DNA of 64,000 nt, taken from NCBI GenBank assembly GCA_035610365.1, contig CM069432.1, positions 78,744,520-78,808,519 on the forward strand. Direction: 5' to 3'. The notes under the pieces are model-generated. The model did no database searches. It saw nothing but the letters and a program-made list of their open reading frames with translations, and was not told where the DNA came from. Source of the stretch: Aquatica leii (lineage: Eukaryota > Arthropoda > Insecta > Coleoptera > Lampyridae). The translations under genes were made by a program, and so were the position numbers. Positions 1 to 10,956 of this stretch are shown here, in pieces (within the stretch, counting starts at the first letter, position 1; each line of letters starts with the position of its first letter).

Positions 1-941
1 AAATGCTAATCTAACTTTTAAATTTTCCTCAAGCAAAACAGTAACAGCTAATAATTTTTTAACAAAAAAATGTTTTTTACTAGATTTTAATTAACATTAA
101 AATTAATACATTCACTTTGACCTACTAATGTAAAATTTTTGATTAGCCTAAATATCCTAAGTTTTTTAACTTAAATGATTAATATAGAAATTAAATTTAA
201 AGTTTTTAACAAATAATTATACCAATTTCTCAAGAAGTGAAATAAAAAATAGTTTTTTCTCTATAAATTTTGGCAAGTCATTGTCGAGAATTGCTAGATT
301 AAATATGCACATATACAATTACTAATCTTATTCTTTGTAGCAGAAATTAAAGTATGTATTTGTAAAATAATCAAATTTATAACAACTATATCGGAGCGCT
401 TTGTATTATAGATTCTAACTATAATTTAAATGACATGCAAAAAGACAAATTCATAAAATTTTAGTCTATTGACAGATAGATACTATCTAACATATTAACA
501 CAATTACGATGTTTCTAAAAATAATTAAAAAACGTTAAATGAAAACATTTCAAGTTTTTGACATTCCCACCTAAACAAAACCCCAACGTATTGTAATTAG
601 GCCTGGGCCGCCGTATTAACATATTGATACGTAAGGCTTATTCATACGCCGGTACAAACCACAAGCTCGTATCGAAATTCCGATACGTATCGATACGAAT
701 TGCGTTCAGACTAGTTGTCTTCTTTTGGACTTCGTGTTATCGTGAACCGTATTTTTGGAAATTTGGATTCACTTTTTATCCAAAAAAATTTTTTTTCGAT
801 CCCTCGAGTATTAAAGATCACACAAAAACGTATTTGAAAAGCAACTGGTTTAAATTTTGTAAGTATCTTTGTATTTTGTACTTACTGTACATTTTCAGTT
901 GCAACGGTTAGAATAAATAAAAAATGAACTGTAGATATACG
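1..941. other. AT-rich stretch without recognisable gene
   Basis: I see no coding signal, RNA gene or repeat terminus here. The open frame at 624-911 has low-complexity, phenylalanine-rich translation and no recognisable motif, so it is not called as a gene. Confidence 0.6.
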
Positions 942-1003
942 CAGTGGCAGCTTCTCCATTAGGTCATTTGGTCAATGACCAATGAAATACTAAAAATATT
1001 TTT
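942..1003 (-). mobile_element. Solo terminal fragment of the hAT family found at 12,868-16,989
   Basis: The sequence starts CAGTGGCAGCTTCTCCAT and continues with a block (AGGTCATTTGGTCAATGACC) that matches the inverted right end of the hAT at 12,868-16,989 (CAGTGGCGGCTTGTCCATGA, then the same TCATTTGGTCAATG block). A third copy is at 21,851-21,912. No partner end or target duplication was found, so it is a truncated relic or the end of a deleted non-autonomous copy. Confidence 0.6.
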
Positions 1004-1188
1004 ATTATTAATTTACTATTCTTAATGTATTTCAATTCTGGCAATGAAATCTCTAAAGCGGCAGCGAGCTTTTGTTCAGCAAATACTAATTATCTTTGCT
1101 GGATTCATATCTAAGGTAGAAGACGAAATTACAATTTCGGTACTGGCTAACCCAATCAAATCTTTATTTGAAATTCAATAGAGGTTGA

Positions 1189-2030
1189 TTGCTGCAACCA
1201 TTTTATTATCGCAATTTTCAAATTTGCAAATGCAAATCGAATCGAAGCTCAAACCGTAAGATAAGCTCACTGTTCAAAAACAATTTACAAATTCCTACTA
1301 CGATTCAATTGGAACAGCAAAATATTTGTGTACCCAACTTTCTCCTACAAAAACAGAGTGTGTTTGTACCCACTAAATTGTGCGATTTACCTAGAACTCG
1401 AAATCCAGTTAATAGTATGTTTTTCAAGAGAAAACTATCCGCTAGCTTAAGAGTCTCTGCGAATGCTACAACTTCTCGAATGTTGGTATATAACCACATA
1501 AAATCTCTTTTGAATCTTGAGTCGTTTAGCAAGAAATCTGGAAAGAAGATTCGGCATTTTCATGACACGCTATTCAAACATGTCAATGCATTGAAATTGT
1601 CAACAGGAACGGAAGATCTTCTTCATACACTTATAATTTATTTGATGGCTGGCAAACTCAATACTTACACGGCTAGGAAACGGGAAAAAAAACAATAAGG
1701 AAACCGATTTACCTACACTTGGCAATTTCAAGGGATTTATCAAAAGTGCGACCGATTTGCTTAACATCCTGAATTTGAAAAAAGACAATCCTAATTCTCT
1801 GAAGATTAAAGTCACGTCTAAATCTTTTGTTAATAACGCTCCTTGTTGTATAATGCGCAAAGGAGATCAGATTTTCGTCAGATTACAGTCCCGGGGAGGC
1901 TTCTAAGGATCAAAGAGCTGCACGTGTGCTTTAACTGTCTCAGCAAAGGTCATTCAGTGCCACAATGTTAATTTAAATTTAATTGATGTACGTGCATGCA
2001 AAAATATGTTACATTACTACACGAAGAGCC
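1189..2030 (+). pseudogene. Bel/Pao gag remnant (DUF1759-like core plus CCHC knuckle)
   Basis: Gag would form the retrotransposon particle and bind its RNA. The frame at 1189-1698 ends with the helical pattern typical of the DUF1759 domain of Bel/Pao Gag (LR..., HFHDTLFKHVNAL, LLHTLIIYLMAGKL). A separate frame near 1,930-1,975 encodes a zinc knuckle, CFNCLSKGHSVPQC (C-x2-C-x4-H-x4-C). A cysteine-rich CTC..LLHEE tail follows at about 1,985-2,030, a second feature usual in this family. A stop codon directly follows the knuckle and at least one frame change separates the two blocks. The first 90 or so codons show no recognisable domain, and the N-terminus of the real gag may lie elsewhere. Confidence 0.7.
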
Positions 2031-2369
2031 TAACACTACAACGTCCTCACCGTCAGAGGCTGTTGCTTCAGCGCATCCATTCCTGCATTCGCGTCGAACA
2101 CCATTCAGGTATTATTACCTACTGCTTGAGCAAACATTGTTATTTGCGAGAGAGATCCTTTTCCTGTGAGTGATTTGCTGAACTCTGGCTCATAATCTAA
2201 CTTTATTCCAATGTGTGTAAGAAGCTCAATTTTCCACTCAAGGCAGTCAACGTCAGTGTTGTTTTGTAATAGAAAAAAATACCAATACTCTGCCAAGTTG
2301 CCATGTAGACACGTGTTCCATACAAATTCCTGAAGAAGTTCCCTTATCAGACTCTCAATATAACAGGTC

Positions 2370-4390
2370 TGGAAAGATCAATGTTCTCAAAAAATCCACC
2401 GAATTTCGGATCCTTCTCTGCAAAGAAACGATTCATCTTGGTACGCGTCTTCCTACTCTTCAAGATGCTTACCTTGATTGGATGGTTAGTGGTCCTCTTC
2501 TCACTAACAAAAACAGTGTAGTTATGTGTCACCTTTCTCGCTGTTCTGATGACGTAAGTTTTCAATTTAGTAAGTTGAGATAGTCAATTCACAAGAAAAA
2601 AAAACTGTGCAAAACTATTTTCATACAATGCTTTAAATGTGCCTCTGATGGTCGGTTTATCGTGCACATCCCCTTTAAACAGTCTCGGTCACTTCTGGGC
2701 GATTCATTGCAAGTCGCCACCAAGCGATTGTTCTCTTTGGAGAAGCGATTGCAAGGCGCTACGTAAACTTTATACTTCATTCATGGATGAGTACGAGCGG
2801 CTGGGACATATGACGAAAGTTGTTTCCAGTATTTCTGAACGGTTTTTTTATATGTACTCTCAGTTCAAAGTTACGTGTGATGCTCGGTGGCTCCGTTCAA
2901 ACTAAGACAGGCCCTTCCTTGAACGACTTATAAATGGTTGGTCCTGTAATATAACAAGAAGTCTTCTTGATTTTGATGAGATTTAAGAAATTTCGCTATG
3001 TAATATCTATTGGCATTGAGAAGATTTATCGGCATGCAAAAGTGATTGCACGCATCTTTTGGCGTCCATCGCCACACTCTTCACTTGCAGCATATAATCA
3101 GAACACCATGACATACGGTACGGGGTTTGCTTCTTTTTTGAGCACTCGTAGCCTCGTTCAGTTTGGAACCGACTGCAGGTATTCCCTTCCCAAAGTTTAT
3201 GAAGTCATCAGAGAGGATATGTAAATGATCTTTTAACAGGTTCATACTTTTTAAATTTCGCTCGAGATTTATGTCAGAGCATTTAAGCCGTGTGTGGTGG
3301 TTTCAAATTACATAAGTAGAGTTCTAACAATCTTCAAGTACTTAACTACATCGATAATCTTGACATTTATTTGAAGCCTTTCAATGATCATAACTAGATT
3401 CATATTACATTATTGTGTGCTAAATCCAAAGTTTCGCTTTTTGTAGACTGATTGTAGAATAGTTCTGGGTTGGTTGAACATGCTCCTTCAATCTCACGAA
3501 AACTTTTGTTTGCAATCGAATTGCTGATATTCAGGAGCTGGTTTCCAGTTGTATTTGGCGCCATGTTCCAAGTAAATCCAATCCCGCAGATTACCTCTCT
3601 AGAAGTCTCTTTGCACAGCAACTAGTTGATTCCTCCCTTTGGTAGAAGGGTCCGCATTAACTGATATACGATAAATCTCAATGGCTTCTTCAATTACATC
3701 AGCTAAAACGGCCAATCGCATGTATTTATATGACTGTCACATGTAATGATCCTTTTTCAATATCAAAATTCTCAAATCTTAAGAAGCTTAAAGACGTGTC
3801 TAGGATTGGTATTGAATTAGTAATGGCCGTGATCTAGCCAGAAATGTAGTTCAATTATGGCATATTTACCAACCTCGTCTTTCAACCTGTATCTCCATTT
3901 AGCAACGTAGGAGTAAATTACTCGGGCCCATTCACTATTAAAGACCGCAAGGATCGCGGCTGTAAGACCTCAAATTTTATTTATGTTTATTTGTTACCAA
4001 AGCAGTTTATCTTAAATTGGTCTACGGAATCCTTGTAGTGGTTCCACGAAGATTTGTTGTTCGCAAGGGTAAGTGGGCAAATATACATTCAGACAATGGT
4101 ACCTAAACATGCCTATACTTCAATTCCTATTTCAAGACTTCCAACATTTCAAGTCATTCATTTCGGGCATCAACATTTTTGGGAACGATAGAGCAAGGAA
4201 TATGTCACCAAGCTTCAGCACCGGACCAGCAATCAAATAATTCTGAACTATGAGTCGATACTCTAGTGTTAATTAAGGATGACAATCAGTCTCCGTTTCA
4301 CTTAAAGTTAGGAAAAATAATCAACTTACACACGGGTTCCGACGGAGTTTCTCGTGTGACCTCCATATTCACTATTGGAAGTGTGATTCA
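2370..4390 (+). pseudogene. Bel/Pao pol remnant (PR-RT-RH-IN)
   Basis: The polyprotein would supply protease, reverse transcriptase, RNase H and integrase. Visible blocks are: LPTLQDAYLDWMVSGPLL (about 2,450-2,505), the pre-RT block common in Pao pol; SFMDEYERLGHM (about 2,780-2,815), the RT entry; and IEKIYRH...IFWR...MTYGTGFASFLSTRSL (about 3,018-3,155), the Pao-specific RT region. These are followed, after a frame shift, by YVND in place of YVDD near 3,218-3,229; by WRHVPSKSNPADYLSR (about 3,555-3,605), the RNase H end; and by VGVNYSGPFTIKDRKDRGCK (about 3,906-3,966) and IHSDNGT (about 4,083-4,103), the integrase D and D regions. The integrase glutamate region is not clear. Multiple frameshifts and stops, and the D-to-N change in the RT active site, indicate long inactivity. 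Confidence 0.78.
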
Positions 4391-4974
4391 CCGATTGATT
4401 TTAAGAACTTGCCCTCCACTTTTAGACATTTAGCTATGTTTCTTCAAAACCTCTTAGTAGTGGTGGCAGTTAAGGTGTTAGAAATTCAGTTTATGTTACA
4501 TTTTGTTGAAAGTCTAGCGTTCAAAGCCGGGGACATGCTTAGAGCTCTCAAAATTTTATATCCTCTTAAAACCACAAAAATGGTATTAACAAGTTTTTAT
4601 AATTTACGAAAAGAAAAAAAAATGAAAAGTTATTTCAAAAAGTAGTGTCAATTACGACAACTGCAAAATACTAAAGTCGATTATTTAAAATAGAACACTC
4701 AGTATGCTTTTGCGTTATGTTATACAATTAGTTGCCATTTCTTGCAGAGCATAATAGTATTTATGTATTTATTTTTTTTACTTTATAGAGAATCATTCAG
4801 TTCTTGGTTAAACTGAGAACATTTTTTTGTGAAATTACTGTTAGCATAGGTAATATATTTTTAGTACGAAAAACGAATTTACCAAGAGTTATTTGTTTAT
4901 ATTACAATGATAACCTTATGTCCATTGATAGTATTATATATAGATGAAATAAATGAAAAAAAGTGTATCTAACT

Positions 4975-5026
4975 AAAGTGCATTCACTTGGTTGTCTACT
5001 ATTGTTATGTAAAGTGAATGCACTTT
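4975..5026. repeat. 15-bp perfect inverted repeat (hairpin)
   Basis: AAAGTGCATTCACTT (4,975-4,989) is followed, after a 22-nt spacer, by its exact reverse complement (5,012-5,026). It could be the paired ends of a minimal foldback or a relic of a terminal inverted repeat. No target duplication was found. Confidence 0.6.
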
Positions 5027-6603
5027 GGTTTAAGACTTTAAGTCCGAGACTCGCCGTGCTAAATTTAGATAATTTTAACGGAATTAAAATAATATTAGAG
5101 TTAGTTTAAGATAGCAGAGAGTAAGTTAATCATGTTAAAATATTAATTAAACAATACATTCAGTTAATTTAGTAAGTGAATTATAAATCCATAAAACATT
5201 TATTGAAACAACTAACGAATTATTCCAAATTTTGAATAAAAAAGGCTTTTGAATAATTAATTCTTAATTGGTTTTAGGAAAAATAAGAAAATGAAAAAAT
5301 ATTACAAGAGTACCTGTATTCGCGAATATTTAAATTATGCTAACGTGTACCTTGCAAAGAATACTTCAGAGAAAACACTTCATCACTTTCGTTATCTTGT
5401 AATTAGAAATTTACTTAGTTTGCTACATTCTTAATGAAAGATGTACTCGAAATTCACAAAGCAAACATTTCTTTGTTTCGTTTGGGATACTACAAACTTC
5501 TAAGGATCATTCACAAAAATCATTATTTAGGTTTCGCTAATTTCGCTTTCACAATTTATTAGTTTCAATCATTGTCACTGTTAGTTTACAATCAAACTAC
5601 TTCTCAATTAGAATGAAATGGCTTATAACTAAAAATGTATAGTTTTTTTTCCAAAAAAAAAGAAGAAGAAAATCGGATACGATTTGAAACGGAAATTACT
5701 TTAGGAAACACAAATATCGAAGTGGAAAATAAACGGTGCGTGTTGGAGTGCTTATAAAAATAACACGCATTCATTGTTAGTCGATAAATGTGATTGATGG
5801 TATGTAATAGGTATTGATTGACCATATCTTATAAACGTGCTCATTATCGTAGAGGTACTTATATGCTATTATTTTATGCGTCGCGTCGATAAAATATAAT
5901 GATATACGTTTCTCATCAAATAAAAAGCGCTAAATTATTAATTAACATATTCAATTTAAACAGATTTTACGTGTTCTCGAATACAGAAATGTTGAAATAA
6001 CATGGAATATATCAAAAAATATATTTACATAAACTACATTAAAATTAATATCAAATCAAATTGATTTAATTTAATTAAAATGTATAATTTACACTTGTCA
6101 CTGTTACTGCCTTTATTTATTTAAACTTGAATCATAAACGTGCAATCACTTTAACTCAACATTAATGGACAAAGCCGGTTGATACTTCGTATCAAGATAT
6201 AATCTATTATTATAAGTAAAAACATTAAAATTTTACTTTGTTATTTATACTATTTAGTTATTACACAGCAGTTTTCTTAGTATTTTGTAAAATATATACA
6301 TTACTAATAAGTAATAATATAAAATTTTATTTAAAAAAATGACGCATAAAAACGTGAGTATATACATATTAGAGAAAATATTAAACTACAAAACAGACAC
6401 CTAAGTGAATAAAAGTATGCATTTAATCTCAATTAACATGATTAACTTGAGTGTATTAAATTAAAATTACCTTGTACCAAAAAGCGTTAAAGTTATTATG
6501 TTGATGAAAGTAAGAATCAATATTGTCAGTTGTTTGATGACATTCAATATTGACAGAAATAAGCAGATTATCAAAAGATTATATAACTAAAAGTTTAAGA
6601 ATT

Positions 6604-6785
6604 GTCAGGTGCGGATACAGAATTTTGTGAAAGGGGGGGAGAAGACAATTTTTGTGTGATTTTACCTATACTGTTTAGGGGAGAGGAGCACTTTTAGTGC
6701 GATTTTACCTATATTTCAGAAAAACACTTGAACAATTTTTAAATTGGTCAAAATAAATTGCCTCCATCTAGGTCCGCGCCGGAGA
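6604..6785. mobile_element. Possible small MITE relic
   Basis: The left edge CAGGTGCGGATACAG and the inverted right edge CCGGCGCGGACCTAG share a GCGGA core, as seen in many hAT-type MITEs that end in a 'GCGGATCCAG' motif. Between them a block GATTTTACCTATA occurs twice (about 6,659 and 6,702). No clean target duplication was found; this is a weak call. Confidence 0.3.
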
Positions 6786-7298
6786 ATTGGATATTGCAAA
6801 ATAATCGAATTTACAAAAAATGCTACTCAAAAGTTCCTAAAATTTGTATAGTTAAAAGTTTTTCTATTGTTACGTTTTACTTGACCTACGACTTTAGAAT
6901 GATGTAAAAAAAATTGATGACGATTCTTTTAGCCAGACACAAACATAAGACTGGTTTAAACATGTCTCTCACGTCAACAAAATTTTTTATATAGAATGAA
7001 TACCTTTTGGTTAGACAGAAAGCGCAACGCTCTACTGTAACTTTCGAAAGCGACCTTATAAAAGACATAGAAATGTCGCAGGTTTTTATCGGCAAAACAG
7101 TAACCGTTCTTGAACATGAATCGCATGGTGCATTAAATCGTAATACAAATTGTGTCACAATATGGTATTAATTTTAACAGAAACGTCCTTTAGTTACTTG
7201 TTACCAAGGCTGTATCATTCATATGGGCAACTCGTGCGTTGCTGGAGAGTGCTCCTGTATATAAAAATTTATTTGTTAGATTTGTTGAATATTAGTCA

Positions 7299-7304
7299 CA
7301 TACT
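7299..7304. other. Target-site duplication (left) of the Polinton-like element
   Basis: CATACT directly precedes the left TIR. The identical hexamer directly follows the right TIR at 18,133-18,138. Confidence 0.85.
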
Positions 7305-7463
7305 AGTAGTGTACCTATAGGGTTTCAGCACCACTTCAATGGGATTAGCATAGCTATGGGGCTTGAGCACCACCTTGACCTTCGGACAGCAACACCATTT
7401 TAACATTGGTCTATGAGTGTAATTGTGTAATGTGGTTTGATTAGCGCAATTGTGCGTGTAATT
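7305..7463 (+). repeat. Left terminal inverted repeat of the Polinton-like element
   Basis: About 159 bp align, with scattered substitutions and small indels, to the reverse complement of 17,975-18,132. Both ends share GTTTCAGCACCACTT, GGGATTAGCATAGCTAT, CACCTTGACCTTCGGACA and the inner block GTAATGTGGTTTGATTAGCG. Divergence between the two arms suggests an old insertion. Confidence 0.85.
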
Positions 7464-8694
7464 CGTATCGTATCGTATTGATGTCGCTGCTCATCGATTC
7501 TCGAATTTCATTTATTGTTGTAGCTAGTTGTGTAGCGGGCTAGTGTATATCCGCTACTACAAATTTTTGATATTCTTTTAAATGCTATCCACCAACAAAA
7601 ATATTTCTTTGAACGGCGATAATTTGCTTTATTTCCTTCTATATATACACCTTAGCTTAAGCAACACAACATACTAGTAAATTTTTGCCTTGTTTTAAAG
7701 ATAGTTTTAATCATGCGCTTTGCTTTTGCGAATTTAAAAAACGATATAGTTTTTCGGGTTGTCTTGTCCAGTCCGTTTTAAAAATAGCAAACCTTTCTTT
7801 TAAAAAGGGTTTAAAAAGCGGAAAACTTTAAATGCGTATCTGGTTTTTTTGTGTGTCAACACCAATTTATTTCCGCAACTAACTAGTTTTTAAGACAAAT
7901 TTTTCTTTTGTTAAATGCAAAAACTTTAATTATTTATTGTTAGGGTGTATTTTAGCAACAAATCTCGACCCGTACGTAGTAGGGATAGTAGTACATTTCC
8001 AATCTTAGAATAATAAAGAAATACCTGGTCTTGAATATGCGACGACGATGAATGCGACGACGATGGTTTCCGCAAAAATCAATCGAAGGTCAAAATAACG
8101 TTATAATATATATTTTATTTATATAATCGGCAGTATATTCTTGCTACGCGTTGATTCATCATATTGTTAATTTTTTTAATTAATTTGTCACCATAGGTAG
8201 TTAAATTAAATAGAGTGAACAGTAATATGTCAAAATGTAATTATGAGAGTTGTATTTGTTCTTAGGATTTATGTTTTTTTTACCAAATTTTATAAGTTTC
8301 TTACATTTTTTATTTATTATACTTTTGGAATCAGTAAAATAATTGGTCATTTACTTAGTATTGATGGTAAAAGGTCTTTACAGTTATTTATGAAGTTTCT
8401 TTGTGCAGCGTACATTGTTTAATTTTAATCATAAATACCACGTATACTTACCCACAGGATTTGATAAACCACAAATACAAACTTGATTTACAAACATCTG
8501 CAAACATACACGACAGACCTAACCCATGCTGAATAATATGAACACGTGAAAACTAAGAAAAATTGCGTGCGTCACGCATGTTACAGAATGCGTTGTAAAT
8601 TTGCATACACTATACATACAGATTCTTTAATAAATTTACATTTTGATTTGTATTATCACATACTTACACAAAATCCTACAATTAACTTGTAATT
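7464..8694. other. Left subterminal region of the Polinton-like element, no gene recognised
   Basis: AT-rich; presumably decayed non-coding or coding sequence downstream of the capsid-like gene. The only local structure is a 14-bp motif ATGCGACGACGATG present twice in tandem (8,037-8,050 and 8,052-8,065). No polymerase or integrase motif was seen. Confidence 0.5.
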
Positions 8695-9395
8695 TTACTT
8701 TATAATCGAGGCATTATACAAATAATCCTGCAAAAATACAGTATGGAACCAGTAGTCTGAAATTCGTATATTTGACTCATGCATAAAATACATTATTGTT
8801 TTGGTATATTTACTGGCACTTTTTATAGTGAACACTATTTCCTGTTTCATATTCACAATCACCTGTCTATAATTCTCGGCAAACCCATATAAATGTATAG
8901 GGTAAACATACGGCAAACTTTTTATCTAAATCTTGATCGTTTGTATTAAACTGTATTTGTAAAAGCTCGTTGCTCGAGGATGACCATGCTATATGAGCGA
9001 GAGCTTCGTTTTCAATAGTTGTACATGACGCATAACCTTTAATCGTCGAACTAATACCGGGATTTCTACAAACATCTACCCGCTGACCACCCAATTCATA
9101 TCGAACTCTTCAAAGAAAAAACTAGCGAAATTACTTGTTAAATTACACTATTTCGCCACATCTGTTTGACTGCTAAGAGGTTGCCTTCGATTTTTAGAAA
9201 ACTGTCGTGGGTAGCCGTTATTAGGTCTTGACTTTGTATTAAAATTCTAATTTTGTCAGATAAACCATAATTGCTTGATCCATACGGTAAGTATGTATGT
9301 ATATCGGATCTAACGATGGAATCGTCAAAATGTGCTCCTTCAAATATGTTCAATTGCTCAATGTTGCTCATGGTTTGTTCCTCTATTTTGTACAC
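8695..9395 (-). pseudogene. Endogenous virus capsid-like protein, broken
   Basis: Three overlapping minus-strand blocks form one decayed gene read from 9,395 down to 8,695. The first has FDDSIVRSDIHTYLPYG and DKIRILIQSQD. The second has QRVDVCRNPGISSTIKGY. The third has YGFAENYRQVIVNMKQEIV. I recognise this combination from uncharacterised proteins scattered through insect and other invertebrate genomes that sit beside PLA2-domain proteins in Polinton/adintovirus-like elements. A capsid (hexon-type) role is an inference from that context. At least two frame changes and stops separate the blocks, near 9,090-9,140 and 8,870-8,920. The C-terminal part appears truncated compared with a usual major capsid protein. 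Most likely alternative: another structural protein of the same virus group. Confidence 0.6.
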
Positions 9396-10068
9396 TGTTT
9401 ACTTTAATAGCGATCGATTTCAGAAAAAGTTTTTCCCTTAACGATAACCGATTTGGTGGTGTTAGTTGACGACTACTTTGATGATTAATGAATTTATTTA
9501 TCAGCGACGTGTTTTTTGTACATAATTTATTGGTTTCCTTCTTCTTCCTCCTCTTATTATTATCACTGATATCGCTATTATTATTAGAGACTTTGTTTGG
9601 ATGAAAGTTGTTACTTGTAGTAGAGATGGTCGCAATAGTAGCACGAAGTACACGTAACGCAGTTTACGTTAGAGGCAATTTTTTTATTAAATTTTAATCC
9701 CATAATTGTTTTTTCAGTTCCAATCGAACAGTGAAAGGTTCATCGGTTCCAAAATCGACTAACTCTCCTCTTTGATCGGTTAACTTGAGACAAGTTATTT
9801 ATACGTAGAGTGTTTATCTCCAGATATTATATATTACTCGGTGTTTTATCTAAGCGATAACCAGGTGATACGGAAATGTCGATTTTAGATAGAGTCTTAT
9901 CATTCTCGCCGTTTCTATAAGATCCTTTTATAATGTTACATTCAACATGTATATATATTAGTATATTTTATTATTTGAATATCTGAAGTCTACGTGTAAT
10001 GTATATTCTAAAACAATAGTTCAGATTCGAATCCAAGCATGCGACCGATATTGTCCGGTCTAGCAAAG
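9396..10068. other. Interval between virus-like genes, no gene recognised
   Basis: No motif seen on either strand. It lies between two decayed minus-strand structural genes of the Polinton-like element and probably holds eroded sequence of that element. Confidence 0.45.
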
Positions 10069-10410
10069 TCAATTAGCTATACTTTGAATTTCACACTTAA
10101 GAATATTGCTGTTAGCTTTTAACTCGAATATAACGTTAGATTCGGCGTGTGCACCTCTTTTAAGGTTCTTTTGGTTGTAGTAGTGGGTAATTATTTTCGA
10201 TTTTAAATAAGCGTTAAGTTCGTCTAATTCATACGCCCCATGTGTTCGAGGTCTATCAGGGACTATATAGTAAAATTTATCGTTCGCAACGTGAATATTT
10301 TGAATAGAGTTGCATCCATAGAATCCAACCATCCAATTATATGTTTGTATTTCTCATTTAAATCAATAGGTGGGTAGAAATCATAAGACGCTGTATTACC
10401 TTCCAGTCCC
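10069..10410 (-). pseudogene. Putative virus structural protein fragment (unidentified family)
   Basis: The minus-strand frame 10,332-10,069 contains NDKFYYIVPD, AYELDELNAYLK and a C-terminal ELKANSNILKCEIQS. Upstream, in another frame around 10,340-10,400, the block FYPPIDLNEKY continues the same protein. The combination of a 'KFYY' strand, an 'ELxxLNxYLK' helix and a 'LKANxNxLKCEI' strand resembles an uncharacterised protein that accompanies the PLA2 and capsid-like genes in invertebrate Polinton/adintovirus-like elements. A surface or fibre-type role is possible but unproven. At least one frameshift is present near 10,335. A partly duplicated stretch around 10,440-10,520 suggests local rearrangement. 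Confidence 0.5.
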
Positions 10411-10679
10411 GAAAGTAGTTTCTTATTTCGAGAAGTGGTTTAAGATCGCCAAAACTATCGTAATACTACACTTTCGAGTATCGTTTCTCGTAGCACACTC
10501 AATGTGTTCCAGGTCCATTAACACTATCCAAATTACAATTCCAGATTCGTTTTTACGTGTACCACTTTTAAAGTATCTCGCATAAACACATGTCTAAAGT
10601 ATGAAACATTTTTCGCATATCTTATCAAATCAACATCAGTCAACAGTCTTTATGGCAATTTTATAAGTTTTTTTAAAAT

Positions 10680-10956
10680 AGTCCGGAATACGATTTCAAG
10701 TATAAGGCCGAGCCTAACTTTTCATATGACTTCAAATATATTCCGTTACCCTTCTTTCCTCATTCACGGCTTTAACGATTCCTGCTGCTCCGCCGGCTAA
10801 CGCTCCTGTTGAAGATAGTCAAGCGAATAGTGGTATTAGAAACGGTAAAATTCAACAAATTTAGGTATTGGTATTATACGGCGTATTGTGATGTTACTTT
10901 TTCTACCAAAACGACGTACAGCCAATTTAGCTGCACTAAGAGCAGCTTTAATCAAT
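10680..10956 (-). pseudogene. Basic core-like protein fragment of the virus element
   Basis: Reading the minus strand from 10,956, a lysine/arginine-rich stretch (KAALSAAKLAVRRFGRKS) is followed by a proline-containing segment (IRRIIPIPK). After a frame change a small-residue segment ALAGGAAGIVKAVN appears near 10,760-10,805. A basic segment plus a GGAAGI-type hydrophobic segment is the pattern of the small core/minor capsid (pX-like) protein next to PLA2 in adintovirus-like elements. The role as a DNA-binding or membrane-active minor capsid protein is inferred. The LINE inserted at 10,957 cuts it from the PLA2 part, and stops follow the IPK block. Confidence 0.5.

Larger units (their letters stand above)
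1189..4640 (+). mobile_element. Decayed Bel/Pao LTR retrotransposon, internal region
   Basis: Successive plus-strand blocks appear in the order expected of Bel/Pao. They are a gag core (about 1,480-1,670), a CCHC zinc knuckle (about 1,930-1,975), a protease/pre-RT block (about 2,370-2,550), RT blocks (about 2,740-2,830 and 2,985-3,240), the RNase H end (about 3,505-3,645) and an integrase core (about 3,905-4,105). Frames change repeatedly and stops interrupt each block, so the element is dead. I could not identify either LTR; the outer limits are those of recognisable coding sequence only. It may also carry internal deletions, because the spacing between blocks is shorter than in an intact pol. 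Confidence 0.8.
4641..7298. other. AT-rich region, no gene recognised
   Basis: Apart from a perfect 15-bp hairpin (4,975-5,026) and a possible small MITE relic (about 6,604-6,785), nothing is recognisable on either strand. Short open frames here have low-complexity translations. Confidence 0.55.

Noticed and set aside
2639..2905. Plus-strand 88-codon frame as a separate gene
   Set aside because: Its only meaningful part (DEYERLGHM) is the RT entry of the decayed Bel/Pao pol.
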